DNA from: Dryococelus australis
Lineage: Eukaryota; Arthropoda; Insecta; Phasmatodea; Phasmatidae
Assembly (NCBI GenBank): GCA_029891345.1
Contig: CM057006.1
Span: 43,623,056 to 43,687,055 of the forward strand
Direction of reading: 5' to 3'
Length of the DNA stretch: 64,000 bases
Both the position numbers and the translations under genes were made by a program. Below are positions 11,278 to 22,791 of the stretch, piece by piece. Position 1 is the stretch's first letter; each line of letters opens with the position of its first letter. The notes under the pieces were generated by a model. That model made no database searches, was not told the DNA's origin, and worked only from the letters and a program-made list of their open reading frames with translations.

Positions 11278-12630
11278 AAATATACATACACTTCGATGGC
11301 AGGCAGAACATAATGTTACAATTTCTCTCTCTCTCTCTCTCTCTCTCTCTAATGTCAGTGGGCTTACCAAGTTCGATAAGGGACGGAGGTCTTGTAAATA
11401 AAATAGTTAATTACAATTTCCTGGATTTATTTACAACTACAAACAAAATTCTCTCGACTCAACATTTCACAATAAACCGATATCAGTTAGTGTTTACAAT
11501 TAATGACTTCCATTAATACAATTTATTTTATAATTACCCCAAAAAATCAATGAATTTAAATAATTAAAAATCAGCCCCAATATACAGTGTATCATAAGCT
11601 ATTAAATTATTTAATAAATTATGTGTCCATGTGCGACAGTTCAAATATTTACAATAAAATTCGTATTACATCTCCGTTCAGTCCCACCTCAGTTTAGTCC
11701 CTGTCCCACCAGTCCGCAATGTTCTAGAGTTCTCTGAGCGTCCTCATGCACAGTAGTCTTCACGCCCTCTCGTCCATTCACACCACGAACACCGCAGCCG
11801 TACCGCACTAAACTTCGCGCCCGCACCAAACTTCGCGCCAGCACTCAACTTCGCGCCCGCACTCAGCTAGATGGCCTTCGTTAAAGACTACTCGCCGCTG
11901 GACCGATGCAGTTTTTATATAGGCTATTCACGGTAAAATGAGCACTTTTGAAAGCCGTGCTTAAGATTTATTTGTATGCACATTGTGTATGCTTCCGCCT
12001 TCTGTAAAATTAATATTGCCATGGGCCTCGTCACTTTATTCAAGCGTTGGTCAAGTGAAACTGTTAAATTATTATCAAAGAAAATGTTTTTTGCAAATCT
12101 GCTCACTTTTACACTTTGATGCATTAAAACAAACAGAAAGTGAAAGAAATAATTTAAGCTATCACAAATGGCTACCGGACACCTTTTATCTGTTGTTAAG
12201 ATACGGAGCTACTTCCCATCCATCGTTACCAACTTCACCGGGCGCAAGTCACTCAGTTCGCCAGTTAAAATATATGCAGGTAGGGATAGAGACTTTTTTC
12301 TAAGGTTGATTTCAAAAGTACTCACTTTATCGTGAACAGCCTATTGGGGCGTAGGCCATCACCCAGAAGTTCCACTAAATCCCGAGCTGTGCCGAGTGTC
12401 CTATTTCCCATAATATTCTTGCACCTGCTCAATGTTCGTCGGTTCCTCAGCAGAGGGATGAGAAGCTATGACGTCACCCAGGCCTCGCCGCTGTCAATCA
12501 TTCCTTTGGTTTCTACGGGAGGGGGTGGGGAATGTTACGCGAGCCAGGAAACGGGCTTCGCGACAGCTGACCACCAGGTGGAAAGATGAGGGGGCGAGGG
12601 GGTCCAGCCCTTCAACAGCGCCGCCCTACA
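11278..12630 (+). mobile_element. LTR with retroelement tail, interrupted by a MITE
   Basis: The LTR body begins TGTTACAATTTCTCTC at 11314 and ends ttcaacagcgccgccctaca at 12630. Without the inserted MITE (11918-12344) it is about 890 bp, matching the solo LTR at 7831-8739 in opposite orientation. Just upstream, cacttcgatggcaggcag (about 11291) can be read as HFDGRQ and is shared almost base for base with 14577, so this may be a 3' LTR keeping the last codons of its internal region. It holds a CT microsatellite (11324-11351), an 18-bp minisatellite (about 11808-11866) and a TATA-like sequence into which the MITE inserted. Confidence 0.65.
11918..12344 (+). mobile_element. MITE family B copy inside an LTR
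   Basis: About 427 bp bounded by inverted TATAGGCTATTCACGG / CGTGAACAGCCTAT. The core differs from family A: aagatttatttgtatgcac, cttccgccttctgtaaaatt, gccatgggcctcgtcactttattcaagcg and ttaccaacttcaccgggcgc. The same core occurs at 25185, 29249, 57795 and 59726. The continuous LTR alignment on either side (gaccgatgcag before, gcgtaggcc after) gives the empty site, so the MITE is younger than the LTR. Confidence 0.88.
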
Positions 12631-14007
12631 CGTAACGGAACTTCGAGTGCGAGGCAAGAAATCACTCGCGTAGCAATAATATTGTTACAAACCACTTGAG
12701 GGGCCAGTAGTCTGGACATCCATGCGTGTCGGTAAAAATGAAGGAGCACAATCTGAACCAAAAGACCAAAGATCACATGTTTCCTGTGCTGGGGATCGAG
12801 AAACAAGGGGGAGGTAAATCCCCGTGAGAGGGAGAATCTACGCCCCCCCCCCCCCGACACGTCACTCCACATAAGCCCGTGTAAGGTTGAGGTATGGACT
12901 CGTGCTGGCAGTGGTTTAAATATTCGCGATGGTGGTGGATAGGTTTTCTCCTATATAGAATACCCAAAATTGGGCCAAGAGCTTATGCCCAGTGGGGCAG
13001 GTGCCCCAAAAGGAGCATGGCATTATAATGAGAATGGAACATCCCGGAATGGATGGCCGAGAGGGGCTAAGAAGCATATATATTTTTTTATTTAGTCTGA
13101 ATGCTATAGAGTAATTACTCTAAGCATCTGGCCAGTGTAAAACGTGTACACAGACTATTTCAGCGAGTAAAGAAAGGTAAATTGAAGATAAATTTAGTAA
13201 AATTAAACAAACTGAAAGCAAACGTGGACATTCTGGTTTCAGAAACACGCCGGAAAATCACAAATGACGAGTGATAGATTTCGTATTTTTATTTGAAAAT
13301 TAATTTTTACAAAGGTTGCATTTTTAAAAGTAACGTTTATGATTATCTTATGGTAAGAAAAGCTGTTTATGTATAAAACTAATTTTTAAAAAAGAATTTG
13401 AGGGGAGTTATGAATATCTTTTGGGGTTTACATTGGTTGCTCAATCAGTACATAGGTATTTGTAAACACAAAATGCTATTCACATTATGCTTGTTCCAAA
13501 ACTACGTTTATTCATGCTTTCATTTGCTGTTACTCTCGGTTACTTTACTCTCGGAGTACCGTTGTGGAACCCGCAGGCTTTGTCGGGAGAAGACCCTAGC
13601 AGAACCCGCACTGGCCCTTTCGACGAAAGACGGAACCCGTCGGCCTCGTGTTGACGAAACTGTCCACGCACTCCCCTCCCCTTAATCCCAACGCACATGA
13701 TCGAGGGCAAGTGTGTGTAAACCTTCGCCCTGCAGAGACCGAGCACCCTTACGGAGGGGTCTCCGGTAATTGGGCCCGCCAACCTCGTCTTCTTCGGGGC
13801 CCTCGCTGCTTTTTTCCCGCCCCTACGTGCTTCTCCTCTCGCCCTACCTTACTCTTCTCCCTTGTTGTTGCCTCCTGTTCGCAGCCAAGACACGCTTCGT
13901 CAGCGGTGAACGTGCTCCGAGTGCGAAGCACCCTGTGTAGTCCCGGGAAAGGAGGGCAGTGGCCTCCGCTTTGCCCCTGACAATTTCAATTTTACTCCAG
14001 GGTCGCT
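12631..14007. other. Mixed spacer with an LTR-start fragment
   Basis: 12660-12720 contains aatattgttacaaaccacttgaggggcc, split here only by its resemblance to the start of the LTR copy at 14604, and may be a small LTR fragment. A C-run lies at 12843-12855. 13540-13990 is GC-rich with open frames on both strands but no recognisable protein. Otherwise unique. Confidence 0.35.
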
Positions 14008-14075
14008 CGCTTGTGGCAATCATGCCGAACGATGCCGCTGGTCTGCGGGTTTTCTTGAGGATCTCCTGTGTCAAC
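14008..14075 (+). mobile_element. SINE fragment (middle part)
   Basis: ggcaatcatgccgaacgatg followed by ccgctggtctgcgggttttc matches the body of the SINE family between the tRNA-like head and the 3' part. Head and tail are absent here; the missing 3' part may be the fragment at 14437. Confidence 0.6.
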
Positions 14076-14436
14076 AAAATCTGCCAATTCGGACACGGCC
14101 TGAGTGTCCTAACCGCATAAGATTGTTTAATTACAGAGAGCACTGGACTGATTATTATGCTTGTTAAAGATAAATATTTAAATAATTTGATGTCTTAATT
14201 AGTCGCGTAAAAGTCGGTTGTACATAAATGTGAAAATGGTACCTTGTTTTTTATACATAAGCAGTGCCATTACTAACATTATTTTCCATACATTAATAGT
14301 CTAGTTCTTGTACTCAGAAACTTAAATAAATACAGTCTTCAGGGAAAAAATAGCCCTCGTAATTTTAGGATGTACCAGAAAGCACCTAAGCCCTGCCAAC
14401 TGCGGATTGTCCGCCATTTGCGAGTTGTTTTTGCTT

Positions 14437-14500
14437 GCCATCGGCTGTCAAGACCTCGATGTGCAGAGCCGGCCAAATCTCTTCATTCACTCATTTTAGG
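14437..14500 (+). mobile_element. SINE fragment (3' part)
   Basis: gccatcggctgtcaagacct and the following cgatg..gagccggccaaatctcttcattcactc match the 3' end of the same SINE family. With the piece at 14008-14075 in the same orientation, the two could be halves of one copy separated by about 360 bp of AT-rich sequence. Confidence 0.6.
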
Positions 14501-14576
14501 GTCACTATTGCGACCTTGGGAGCGATTCTCGTCAGCGCAGAGCTAATCTCCGTTTCATCTACGCAGGTCGCTTTTA

Positions 14577-15230
14577 GGCACTTCGATGGTAGGCAGGACA
14601 TAATATTTTTACAAGACACCTGAGGGGCGTATCGGAGTTCGTGAGGGATGGAGGTAATAATGGAAATAAAATAACTAAATTTTATTTTAATTTATTCACG
14701 CAGCTATTTTTTTCAGCATTAGTCTATCTCCACTATTACTCTTTTTATTTCTCAGTGAGTTAATTATTTAATGTCTTATTTAACTCTAATTAACGTTCTA
14801 CTTAATGTATCTGTTTGCTTATAGTCAACTAACTCATACTCGTCATTAATACACTTTCAATTCGTCTTTTGCCATCATTTTTTATGTCTTTCACTCACGC
14901 ATCCAGTCCAATAGTCCATCCTGCAAGTCGCAGTATTCGCTGCGCCGATGTTTGCAGACGCAGATTTTCTTCTCTCGCCGCTCGTTTTTATTCTCGCTCG
15001 TCGTCTACCGCTAAAACTCTAGCCATTCATCTACTCATCAACTCCCGGCTCGGAGGCCCGTCGCACTTTTATACTCGCTACCTCGACCTGGAAAGTTCGA
15101 CGCACCCCGAGTCATGCTGAGAGAAACTAGGGCAGCAAGCCAACCACCAGAAAATTCTTCAGATAAACATGGGAACTCAACCACGTGAAGGCCAGGAACG
15201 CAAGCCGCAAAAGATTTATCGCAGGGCCAC
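14577..15230 (+). mobile_element. LTR-like repeat, diverged relative of the 11314 LTR
   Basis: Starts with the same cacttcgatggtaggcagga leader as the copy at 11291, then ttttacaagacacctgagg and ggagttcgtgagggatggagg, which resembles ttcgataagggacggagg in the 11314 copy. A TATA-like cttttatact lies near 15065. The region 14890-15210 aligns, inverted, with 55740-56080 (ctcagcatgactcggggtgc there; gcaccccgagtcatgctgag here). Likely an LTR or LTR remnant. No coding region was recognised and the right boundary is not defined. Confidence 0.5.
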
Positions 15231-15500
15231 GCGAGGCGGCAAGCCTGTGTAAGCTGATGTTCGTGTTGGGCTACACGCGTGACCTTCACACATTTCCGCT
15301 CTCTCGCACGGGATGCGTAGCAGCGAGCGTGTAACAAGTGTTCCGTGAACAGGGCAGGGTTCGTCGAGACCATTTTGTGTCAGCTTGACAAAACAGACCA
15401 AAGCAACGTGGCTTATCGTGTGTCAGAACAGCTCAGGTGAAGGCATACGTCGTCAAAATAACATTGCAGCTATACCTTGGAACTGTCAAATGATGACCTT

Positions 15501-15630
15501 AGCATAGTCCATTCACAGTTAGTTCCAACTTTCCTGAAGCTCTGCTGAAGTTTTGCTTTCAGGCGATTCCTCCGCCTAGTGCAAAGAAAGCTTAACTAAG
15601 TCTAGGAAATTACACCGAAGGGGCAACACG
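15501..15630 (+). repeat. 130-bp repeat, copy 1
   Basis: Contains agtccattcacagttagttc, ctgaagctctgctgaagtt and attcctccgcctagtgcaaa. The same order occurs at 53445-53576 (plus) and 48821-48950 (minus). Unclassified short interspersed repeat without polymerase III boxes. Confidence 0.75.
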
Positions 15631-16456
15631 CCTTATTCTGGCGCACTTATTGTGAGCGAGAACTTTTTATTACTAGGTAATAACAACACGCCTATTTTCT
15701 CTCTCTATTTGTTTATATCGATTACAGATGAAATAGTTAGTTTATAAATACAATTTGACTTTATATTAAATTAAATAGAAAATGAGATACTTTTGTTTTA
15801 GCATATGTATAATACGCTTGTGATACGTAGCACGTTTACGAAACAACCAAACACGTTACACACAGGATTATTTTTCAAATGTTTAATTCAAAAAGGGTGA
15901 AGAAACCGCGAATTGACTATAACTGAGGCAGAGAAGAGACCAAAGCCTATGTGCCAAGTCAGAATTTTCGATGCAAGTTTGCGCGGCCACTGGTATAGTC
16001 ATGTCTCGCGGTCGAGTGCACTTTTTTGGACAGGCTGGATTTACAACAGCCCGTCGCATCCGTCCGTCTATCACGTGACCAACAGCCAATAAGAGGTGGC
16101 CATTAATTTCATCCGCCTGTCCATCAAAACCTTGGCTAGCTTTAACTTCTGACGGACGGACGGATGAAATTACAGCCTTCTAAACCTGCACGTTTTGTTG
16201 CCCTTCGTTCCGAGTTATCTAGAACACTGTGTAAGCGTGCACTGTGTGCAGTGTTTTTTTTATTGGCCGTCTTTTGTTTTCGTATGTTCGTTTATGTAAC
16301 TGTAAAATGAAATTACCGTGCGTTACATTTTTCCTGAAGATTTATTGATAATTACTGTATTGATAATTATTGTGAATCGGCGTTAGTTGTCATCTTATTT
16401 TGTTTTAAGAAACAGTGATAAGAACATTAAACAAGAATAAATAGTTAATAAAAAAA
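15631..16456. other. Spacer with small GACGGACG inverted repeat
   Basis: Mostly unique DNA. catccgtccgtc (about 16058) and gacggacggacggatg (about 16152) form a possible hairpin about 90 bp apart. No gene recognised. Confidence 0.4.
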
Positions 16457-17124
16457 TTGGGTTTGGCTGTGTTGGGGACACGGCCGTTTGTTTTGCGTGA
16501 ATACGTCTACGTTGACGCGCTCGGGCGCTTTGATGTATTTTTTACGTTTCCGGCACCGCTTCACTAGATTATATGGGTTTTTTTTTTTGGGTATCACTGG
16601 ATTGTTTTTGAGGTGCTTTTTCCAACTGTATACGATTCCTGTATTTCGATTTGGCTTTTTGACAAGTATACGCCGAATTCGTGGTAAGTTTTCTTAATTT
16701 TTTACAGTAAATGCATACAATTTCACTATAACCACGTCACGCAAATGTTTTTATACACGCAATCGACTGATGTTGACGAGAGCTGTCGATTGAAACTCAA
16801 ACGAGCGTCGTAGCTTCTCCTAGTCAAAAGTTATATTACGCGGAAATTATGAAACGCGGCGAAACTAACTCAAAATTGTGGCGCCTCCTTCCCCCTTTTT
16901 TTCCTCCCCACCCCTCTTCCACCCCCGGGGGTCCGCGATGCGTCGCATTCCTCACTCAACGTAACATATTCTTTGATCCTTTGGCATCGAGTAGTATAAT
17001 TGAATTTAGAATGTAGACGATAGATTCGAAGATGCAATGCCAAACTGTATCCGACGATTTTGTCATCATCGGATTTTCTGGATTGCCTCCCTCTATAGTT
17101 GCAAATTTGAAGACCTATTCACAT
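16457..17124 (+). repeat. 650-bp repeat, copy 1
   Basis: Aligns along its length with 51327-51954. Shared blocks include cacggccgtttgttttgcgt, gaatacgtctacgttgacgc, cgacgagagctgtcga-like, cgtagcttctcctagtcaaa and ggattttctggattgcctcc. At 51327 the same unit is embedded in a MITE, giving its limits as about 630-670 bp. A frame over the first part reads AVLGTRPFVLREYVYVDALG in both copies before stops, so a coding origin is possible but unproven. Confidence 0.75.
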
Positions 17125-17489
17125 AAAAAAAAACCCCGCGGAAATGCTTACTGTTGCCATGAACGTATAGTGAGACAGTTAGTAAGTTGTGCGTGTTTAT
17201 TTGACTCGGAGAATTCGACTTATCACAACGAAACAATTAAGTTCCGTTCATAAGCGGATACTACCGAAGTTGCGATCGAAGTCCGATTCTCAACGACAGT
17301 TGCAGAAGTAAAATAAAAACAAAGCAATCGCGTTTGCGTGTGTGTCAGCAAGCCAATAATGATATTACTCTGACTGCGAAACCGTTCTTAGCGCCACAGG
17401 TGCGGATGTTGAAACTTCGTTATAACCATGGAATTACGGATTCTATTTCATGCGGTAGTAGGGGAGACCAGTTTATATAAAGAGAGATT

Positions 17490-18690
17490 AGTAGTAGGGG
17501 TGGGCGGGTCGTGGATACAAAGGGATGCCGCCTTTTTCGTTTGACCTAGTTAATTTAATATCAAATTGATACCAAAGGGTAGATTAAAAGTGTTCATTAA
17601 ATCTAAAGGGTTAAATTTAATGAAAGGATTAACTCTATAGAAAGAGTTGATTTTTTTTTTGGTTCAAGAGTGCCATGCGTCCAATTTATTAGTTTCTTTC
17701 TTTCTTTATTTTTGTGGGTTGGGGAGCAGCTCTGTTAGATTTCAGCACGGCGACTGGCACTAGACTGAGGTGCGGCGTGTTGGGGACGGTGTGTGTGTGT
17801 GTGTATATATATATGTGTGTGTGTGTGGGGGTGGGGGTTAGTTTTGGTGCAAGTGTGGTCTAAGTGTTTTTTTTTTTTGTTTGGTAGTGATCTTGGTCGT
17901 AGACGGTGTTGGTAGATAGGCGACTTCGAATGTTAGTATTAGTCCAAATGCAATTAAATGTTAGAGAGATTCAGAGAATTTTGTGTATGAATAAATTACA
18001 CACGTCGAATCGCAAATTCCAAACTACTGCGTGAATAATAAGTGGAATTACGTGACTCGCCAGTATGAAACTAAACGTAAAGAGATTAATTAGTCTACCC
18101 CGAGCTGTGTGTTAGAAATATAATTTACACAAGGGAGAAGTATAAAGAACGAACACAACTACGTGAGTATGGAATTAGCAATCTACAACAAAATATCCCT
18201 ATAAATTAAACAAACACAATAAGTTATATGATACTACTTGACGCCACTCGCACATACCTTACACATCTGTCTGCCTGTGAGACTGGTGAGGAGGAACTTT
18301 AGAAACGTAATCCACACAAAGCGAGCTCAGTGAAGCACTCTTTGATTATAGACTAAGGTGAAAAACTCGGAAATTTTAAACAAAAAGGAATGTTTCCAAA
18401 TAAATTTAAAAATCACGTAATGAAATGGCACGAGGAGCTCCCCGAGAACACATCTGTCCAACTCGCAGACCAGTCGATGAATGAGTGGATCATATGACGT
18501 GCACCCGCTTATAATCTGTTACATGGAGCGCAGCTGAGTTTGAATTTACGACTGACAGAACCTATTTCATTACCAAGCTACTATTAACGACTTGATTCGT
18601 CCTACAAGTACGTGAATGTATAAACGTGAATTATTTAAAAATAACGGACTAACTACAGATTTTTTCGTCAAGTCTGTTGGAAATGCTACG
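17490..18690. repeat. Left inverted arm of Polinton remnant 1
   Basis: Inverted relative of 22100-22785. It includes a GT/TA microsatellite (17788-17828) and an extra 600 bp or so around 17700-18300 that is shortened in the right arm. Sequence blocks such as gagactggtgaggaggaac and caatgaatgag-like motifs are shared with the arms of the second Polinton at 32242. Confidence 0.7.
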
Positions 18691-19712
18691 AAGTTTCGAC
18701 GACCGAACACAGAAACAGGGTTTACACGATAAACGCACTGTCGCCCGATAAATTCAAGACTTGTAAAAAAAATATTTTATGCTATAGTTTACAAAGACTG
18801 TGAACGAGATCTGAGCAATAATATTGCATAACAAAAATCGCAGCTATCACAATCCAAAGCCTGGTTTATATGAAGGAGCTGTTGAGTTATACATCCACCT
18901 ATTCCATGCTTCTATGAGCAACTAAAGATGGCGGCGACTGTATACAGGGATGAAGATGGCACCTGACCTCTTCCACCCCTAACCAGATTGCGTTATTCTG
19001 TACTTCAGGTTACTCATATCTCTGATATCGATTGTCAATTTTATTGGCAATGTAACAAGATGGCTACGACTGGCTAGATACATCCACGTCGCTCCCGACC
19101 TCCCTGCACCCCCCGCCTCCTCTCCCCCCTCCAACACTGAGTGCATTTTTCGTAGGGATGCTCTGTCCAAGGTCACACAACGCTGTCTGCAAAACCTCTA
19201 CAAGACCAAACACCACGACCCCCAATGTCCACACTGCCTAAGAATGTGTCTTTTATCCGACAACTTCAGGGACTCTCCAACTGGCAAACACCCCTCAAGA
19301 CATCAAGTTGGACTCTTCCAAAACTTTTATTTATTTGCAAAACTACTCTATCCATGAATTGTGGACTCTCCCATTCTGTGACTTATTCCCCTGCCAGCCC
19401 CTTCCCCCGACTCGCCATACCAAGAGCTAGTCAAGAGCCTTCAAAGCTTTGTGGCAAGCAGTGTTTGAGAAAATTCTCGCATTTCGAGTCTTAAGTGTCT
19501 GATCCTTTATTTCCATCGAATACATATTTAACATCTTTTGTTGAAAAAATTATTCTCTTTAGATTAATAACTAGATTAAATATATTAGCAGTAGATATGT
19601 AACTGTATTTACAGAAATGCAATTCATCGTTTCCGAATAACTTTAGCTGTCACGATAAAAATAATTTTTTACGATTCTTCTAGCGAAGCCTGTTAACTCC
19701 CACATGGCGAAG

Positions 19713-19715
<3 letters not shown>

Positions 19716-19771
<56 letters not shown>
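19716..19771. repeat. TA dinucleotide microsatellite
   Basis: About 28 uninterrupted TA units inside Polinton remnant 1, between the left arm and the integrase remnant. Confidence 0.95.
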
Positions 19772-19772
<1 letters not shown>

Positions 19773-20339
19773 GAAAATTTTCCAAAGAGTAATTTCTTTC
19801 ATTGATATTATTAACTAATTTAATGCTACTAAGGAAATGAAAATAATAACATTTGTAACACCAGAAACTAGGCTTACGTCTAGGATGTCAACCCATTCCG
19901 GATGTTTAAGAGGAATTAGATAAAGTAATGTTAGGAAGATGCAATAAACATGAACACAGATTTAGCCGTATCTCTCTTGCTCTTCTATCCTCTCTCTTTA
20001 TAGGCTTGAACCCTAATGTTAACACAGGATTAATATCCCCTTCCTTTGTAATAGGCAGTGCTTATGGAAAATTTAAAAGTTTTCCGCAAAGACTATTGTT
20101 TAAAAATCAAAGTTAAGAAAGAAATAAGTAAGGAATATTTTAAAGGACTGTATAATTTAAATTATTATAAAATGATAAAAAAAAACACAGTGTATTATCA
20201 TGTTAATCCAATTAAACAATAATTCAATCAACAAGGGATTGATTGCAGAATAAATATCAAATTCATCATCTGTCTACAGCTTTATTAATAAATAAATAAA
20301 AACATATACATGATTTAAAATCAGTTATTTAGTATTGGG

Positions 20340-20850
20340 AATTTTTACAAACATTGTATTACAATCTTTTAAGATCTTGATTCTTAACACAGGAGTCATG
20401 TGCTTTAAAGAATCTTCTCCATCGCACCAAGGACATATCTTTCTTCCTTTTAATGATTTTATCAACCAAATATTCATTTGGCGAACTGACTTTTTGCCGT
20501 TCATGCTTGTAAAATCCACCTTTTATTGGTTCTCCATCATAGGTTTCTAGGTAATACGCTCTGAGATGTGTTTGTCTACTTCCAATAATTTGAAATATTT
20601 CAAAAGATCAATTCACCGTAATTTTTATCTCAAAGATCCCTTTCTGCTTCGAGATACATATAAATTCCCCAACTTTGAACTTTGGTTTTATTTTGTCGAT
20701 GAGTTTAACATTATTATAAATAGTTTTAATTAAACTACTATCTGTTACTTCTGTGGGAGCCATCTTGATAGTTCTATGATATCTGGAAAATTTAAATTGA
20801 ACTATTTCAGGCAAAACGTCAACCCATTTGAAAGTCCCCTCGTTGTGAAA
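20340..20850 (-). pseudogene. Polinton-type integrase C-terminus with chromodomain-like tail
   Basis: On the minus strand from about 20847, FKWVDVLPEIVQFKFSRYHR and then TIKMAPTEV match the end of the retroviral-like integrase catalytic core used by Polintons for insertion. KFKVGEFICISKQKGIFE (near 20640) fits the SH3-like region that follows. After a stop at about 20608-20610 a second frame resumes near 20560: YYLETYDGEPIKGGFYKHE, then a chromodomain-like segment YLVDKIIKRKKD with a conserved RW and SCV, ending in a stop near 20363. The N-terminal zinc finger and the catalytic D,D of the core were not found. Only about 170 codons survive against several hundred in a full integrase. Confidence 0.8.
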
Positions 20851-21845
20851 TGTTTATATATTAACTGCTTAATCAATTTGTTGTAATGTTAGTGATTTTT
20901 TACTAGTAATAGGCTGATGAGTTTTTACAGTTTTAATGATTGAAAGTTTAAAGTTGTAACGATTTCAAAGACCCATCATTCAATTTGATAAAAAGTTTTA
21001 CAATTTTAAGAAAAGTTTCCGCAAAACTGGTAATTTAATAATGTTTTGCTAAGAAAGTTAATGATTTATAATGTAAAATGCCGGAAAGTTTTAATAAACT
21101 TTATTGTTTCAATCATAAAATATTGGAAGGTTTTTTCAGTTCGTAATTTTAAATGTTTAAATTTACTGCAGTTTTATGACGTAAGATGGTTATCGGTAAA
21201 AAAAAAAAAAGAGCCACAATGGCTTACACATGCTTTGATAAATATATTTAATGATTTTCAGTCGTAACATAATTTGTTGATTTTTTTTTACAGTTTTATG
21301 GTGTATGATGGTGTTTTGGTTATAAAAAGCCAGAATGGCTTACACATGTAATGATAAATATATTTAATGATTTTCAGTTGTCACATACTCTGTTCTGACG
21401 ATTTTTTAAACGGTTTTATGGCATAAGATGGTGTTTTGGTTTTAAAAAACAGCCAGAATGGCTTACACTCCTAACATGTTGATAAAGGTTTGTAATTAAT
21501 TATATATTATTTGTGATGTAACATGGGTTCCAATATTTTTAAAGCTCGTAAGGTTTTCAATACTACCATGTTTGATGTGAACATGTAAAGAAATGTTTTA
21601 TGATTGTTAACTAAACTATTTGTTATAATTTTTTTTTAAAGAAAGGAATCTTGATTTAAATGTTTTTTATATTAAATTTAAATACTGTGAGTTGTTATTT
21701 ATTAGTTTGAAAAATTCCCCATGTCATTACTTTGTGTTTAATTGGATAAATCTCGAAAAGGCACAAAAAATAATATATATTAAAACACAGTCTGTAGAGC
21801 TGAGTAGAACTTGCAAAAATTATGGAGGGAAACGAACATGTCTGA

Positions 21846-22061
21846 ATGAATGAATTTTTAAACAGAAGAAAGGATAAGGCTTGTATATCTCGAGAAAACT
21901 TTGCTGGACTGTTGGCCAAAAACTCTAGGGATTTTAACAAAACTAAGAGAGTATTCACACAAAAACCTTGTCAATGGCCAGGTAAAATGATCCCATGGTG
22001 TCAAGCCACAATGCTTCTCTGCTGTCATACAACTGGGAGAGTCCAGCCAACCTTTAAATAA
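21846..22061 (+). CDS. Small frame near the right arm, family unknown
   Basis: A 71-codon frame with no domain that I recognise. The end of the frame and its 3' flank (ccagccaacctttaaataaa, followed by aatatttttccttc) recur in Polinton remnant 2 at 42560-42605 (cccagctaactttcaataaa, then aatatttttttctt), where the frame is broken. Conservation at the same place beside the right arm in two elements suggests it is the 3' end of an element gene with its AATAAA polyadenylation signal. It lacks a good N-terminal match, so it may be only the last exon or a remnant. Confidence 0.35.
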   Translation: MNEFLNRRKDKACISRENFAGLLAKNSRDFNKTKRVFTQKPCQWPGKMIPWCQATMLLCCHTTGRVQPTFK

Positions 22062-22099
22062 AAAAATATTTTTCCTTCAACTCGCTTTTTTTTTTTACC

Positions 22100-22785
22100 A
22101 AATGACGTGAATTTCACAGACTTGATGGAAATTTTTTTTAGTATATCCATTACTTTAAATACTTCACTTTTATACATTCACGTACTTGTAGGATGTATCA
22201 AGTCGTTAATAGTATTTTGGTAGGGAAATAGGTTCTATCAGTCGTAAATTTAATCTCGGCCATTCTCCACATAACAGCTTATCAGCAGGCGCACATCATA
22301 CGATTCACTCATTCATCGACTGACCTCCGAGTTGGACGGATGTGTTTCCGAGGAGCTCCTGGTGCCATTTCAGTGCGTGTTTTTTAATTTATTTGGAAAC
22401 ATTCGTTTTGTTTAAGATTTCCGAGTTTTTCACCTCAGTCTATAATCAAACAGTGCTTCACTGGGCTTGCAGCCGGATACAATGTGTTTTGGGAGAAATT
22501 TTATTATGTGTGTTAATCAATTAATTTCTTTTTATGTGTTGATAACGTTTATAAAGTTCCTCCTTATCAGTCTCACAGGCAGACCACAAAAAGAAAGAAA
22601 GAAAAATAAACTAATAAATTATACACTTATGCCACTCTTTCACCAAAAAAAATTTTCTATACATTTAACCCTTTCATTAAATTTAACCCTTGCAATTTGA
22701 GTAATTCTTTTTTATTAACCATTAATTAGGCCAATAATAAAAGGTGGCATCCCTTTGTATTTAGGAACCGCCCGCTCCTACTACT
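22100..22785. repeat. Right inverted arm of Polinton remnant 1
   Basis: Inverted relative of 17490-18690. Starts near tgacgtgaatttcacagact and ends CCCGCTCCTACTACT. Shorter than the left arm because of an internal deletion around 22600. Confidence 0.7.
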
Positions 22786-22791
22786 TACATT

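Larger units (their letters stand above)
17490..22785. mobile_element. Maverick/Polinton remnant 1
   Basis: A 5.3-kb unit bounded by AGTAGTAGGGG (17490) and CTCCTACTACT (22785), with 5'-AG and CT-3' ends as in Polintons and long inverted arms. The arms contain ggcatccctttgtat, the Phe/Lys-rich AT tract, gagctcct near an acacatctgtcc-like block, and acttgattcgtcctacaagt / cttgtaggatgtatcaagtc. It carries an integrase C-terminal remnant on the minus strand (20340-20850) and a plus-strand frame (21846-22061) that has a diverged counterpart in the second Polinton. Flanking hexamers gagatt and tacatt match at 4 of 6 positions, so a 6-bp duplication is possible but weak. No polymerase, ATPase, protease or capsid gene was recognised, so most of the element is deleted. 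Confidence 0.75.

Noticed and set aside
16058..16167. GACGGACG hairpin as a terminator or MITE
   Set aside because: Only 12 bp of pairing in simple-repeat-like sequence; no flanking duplication or further copies seen.
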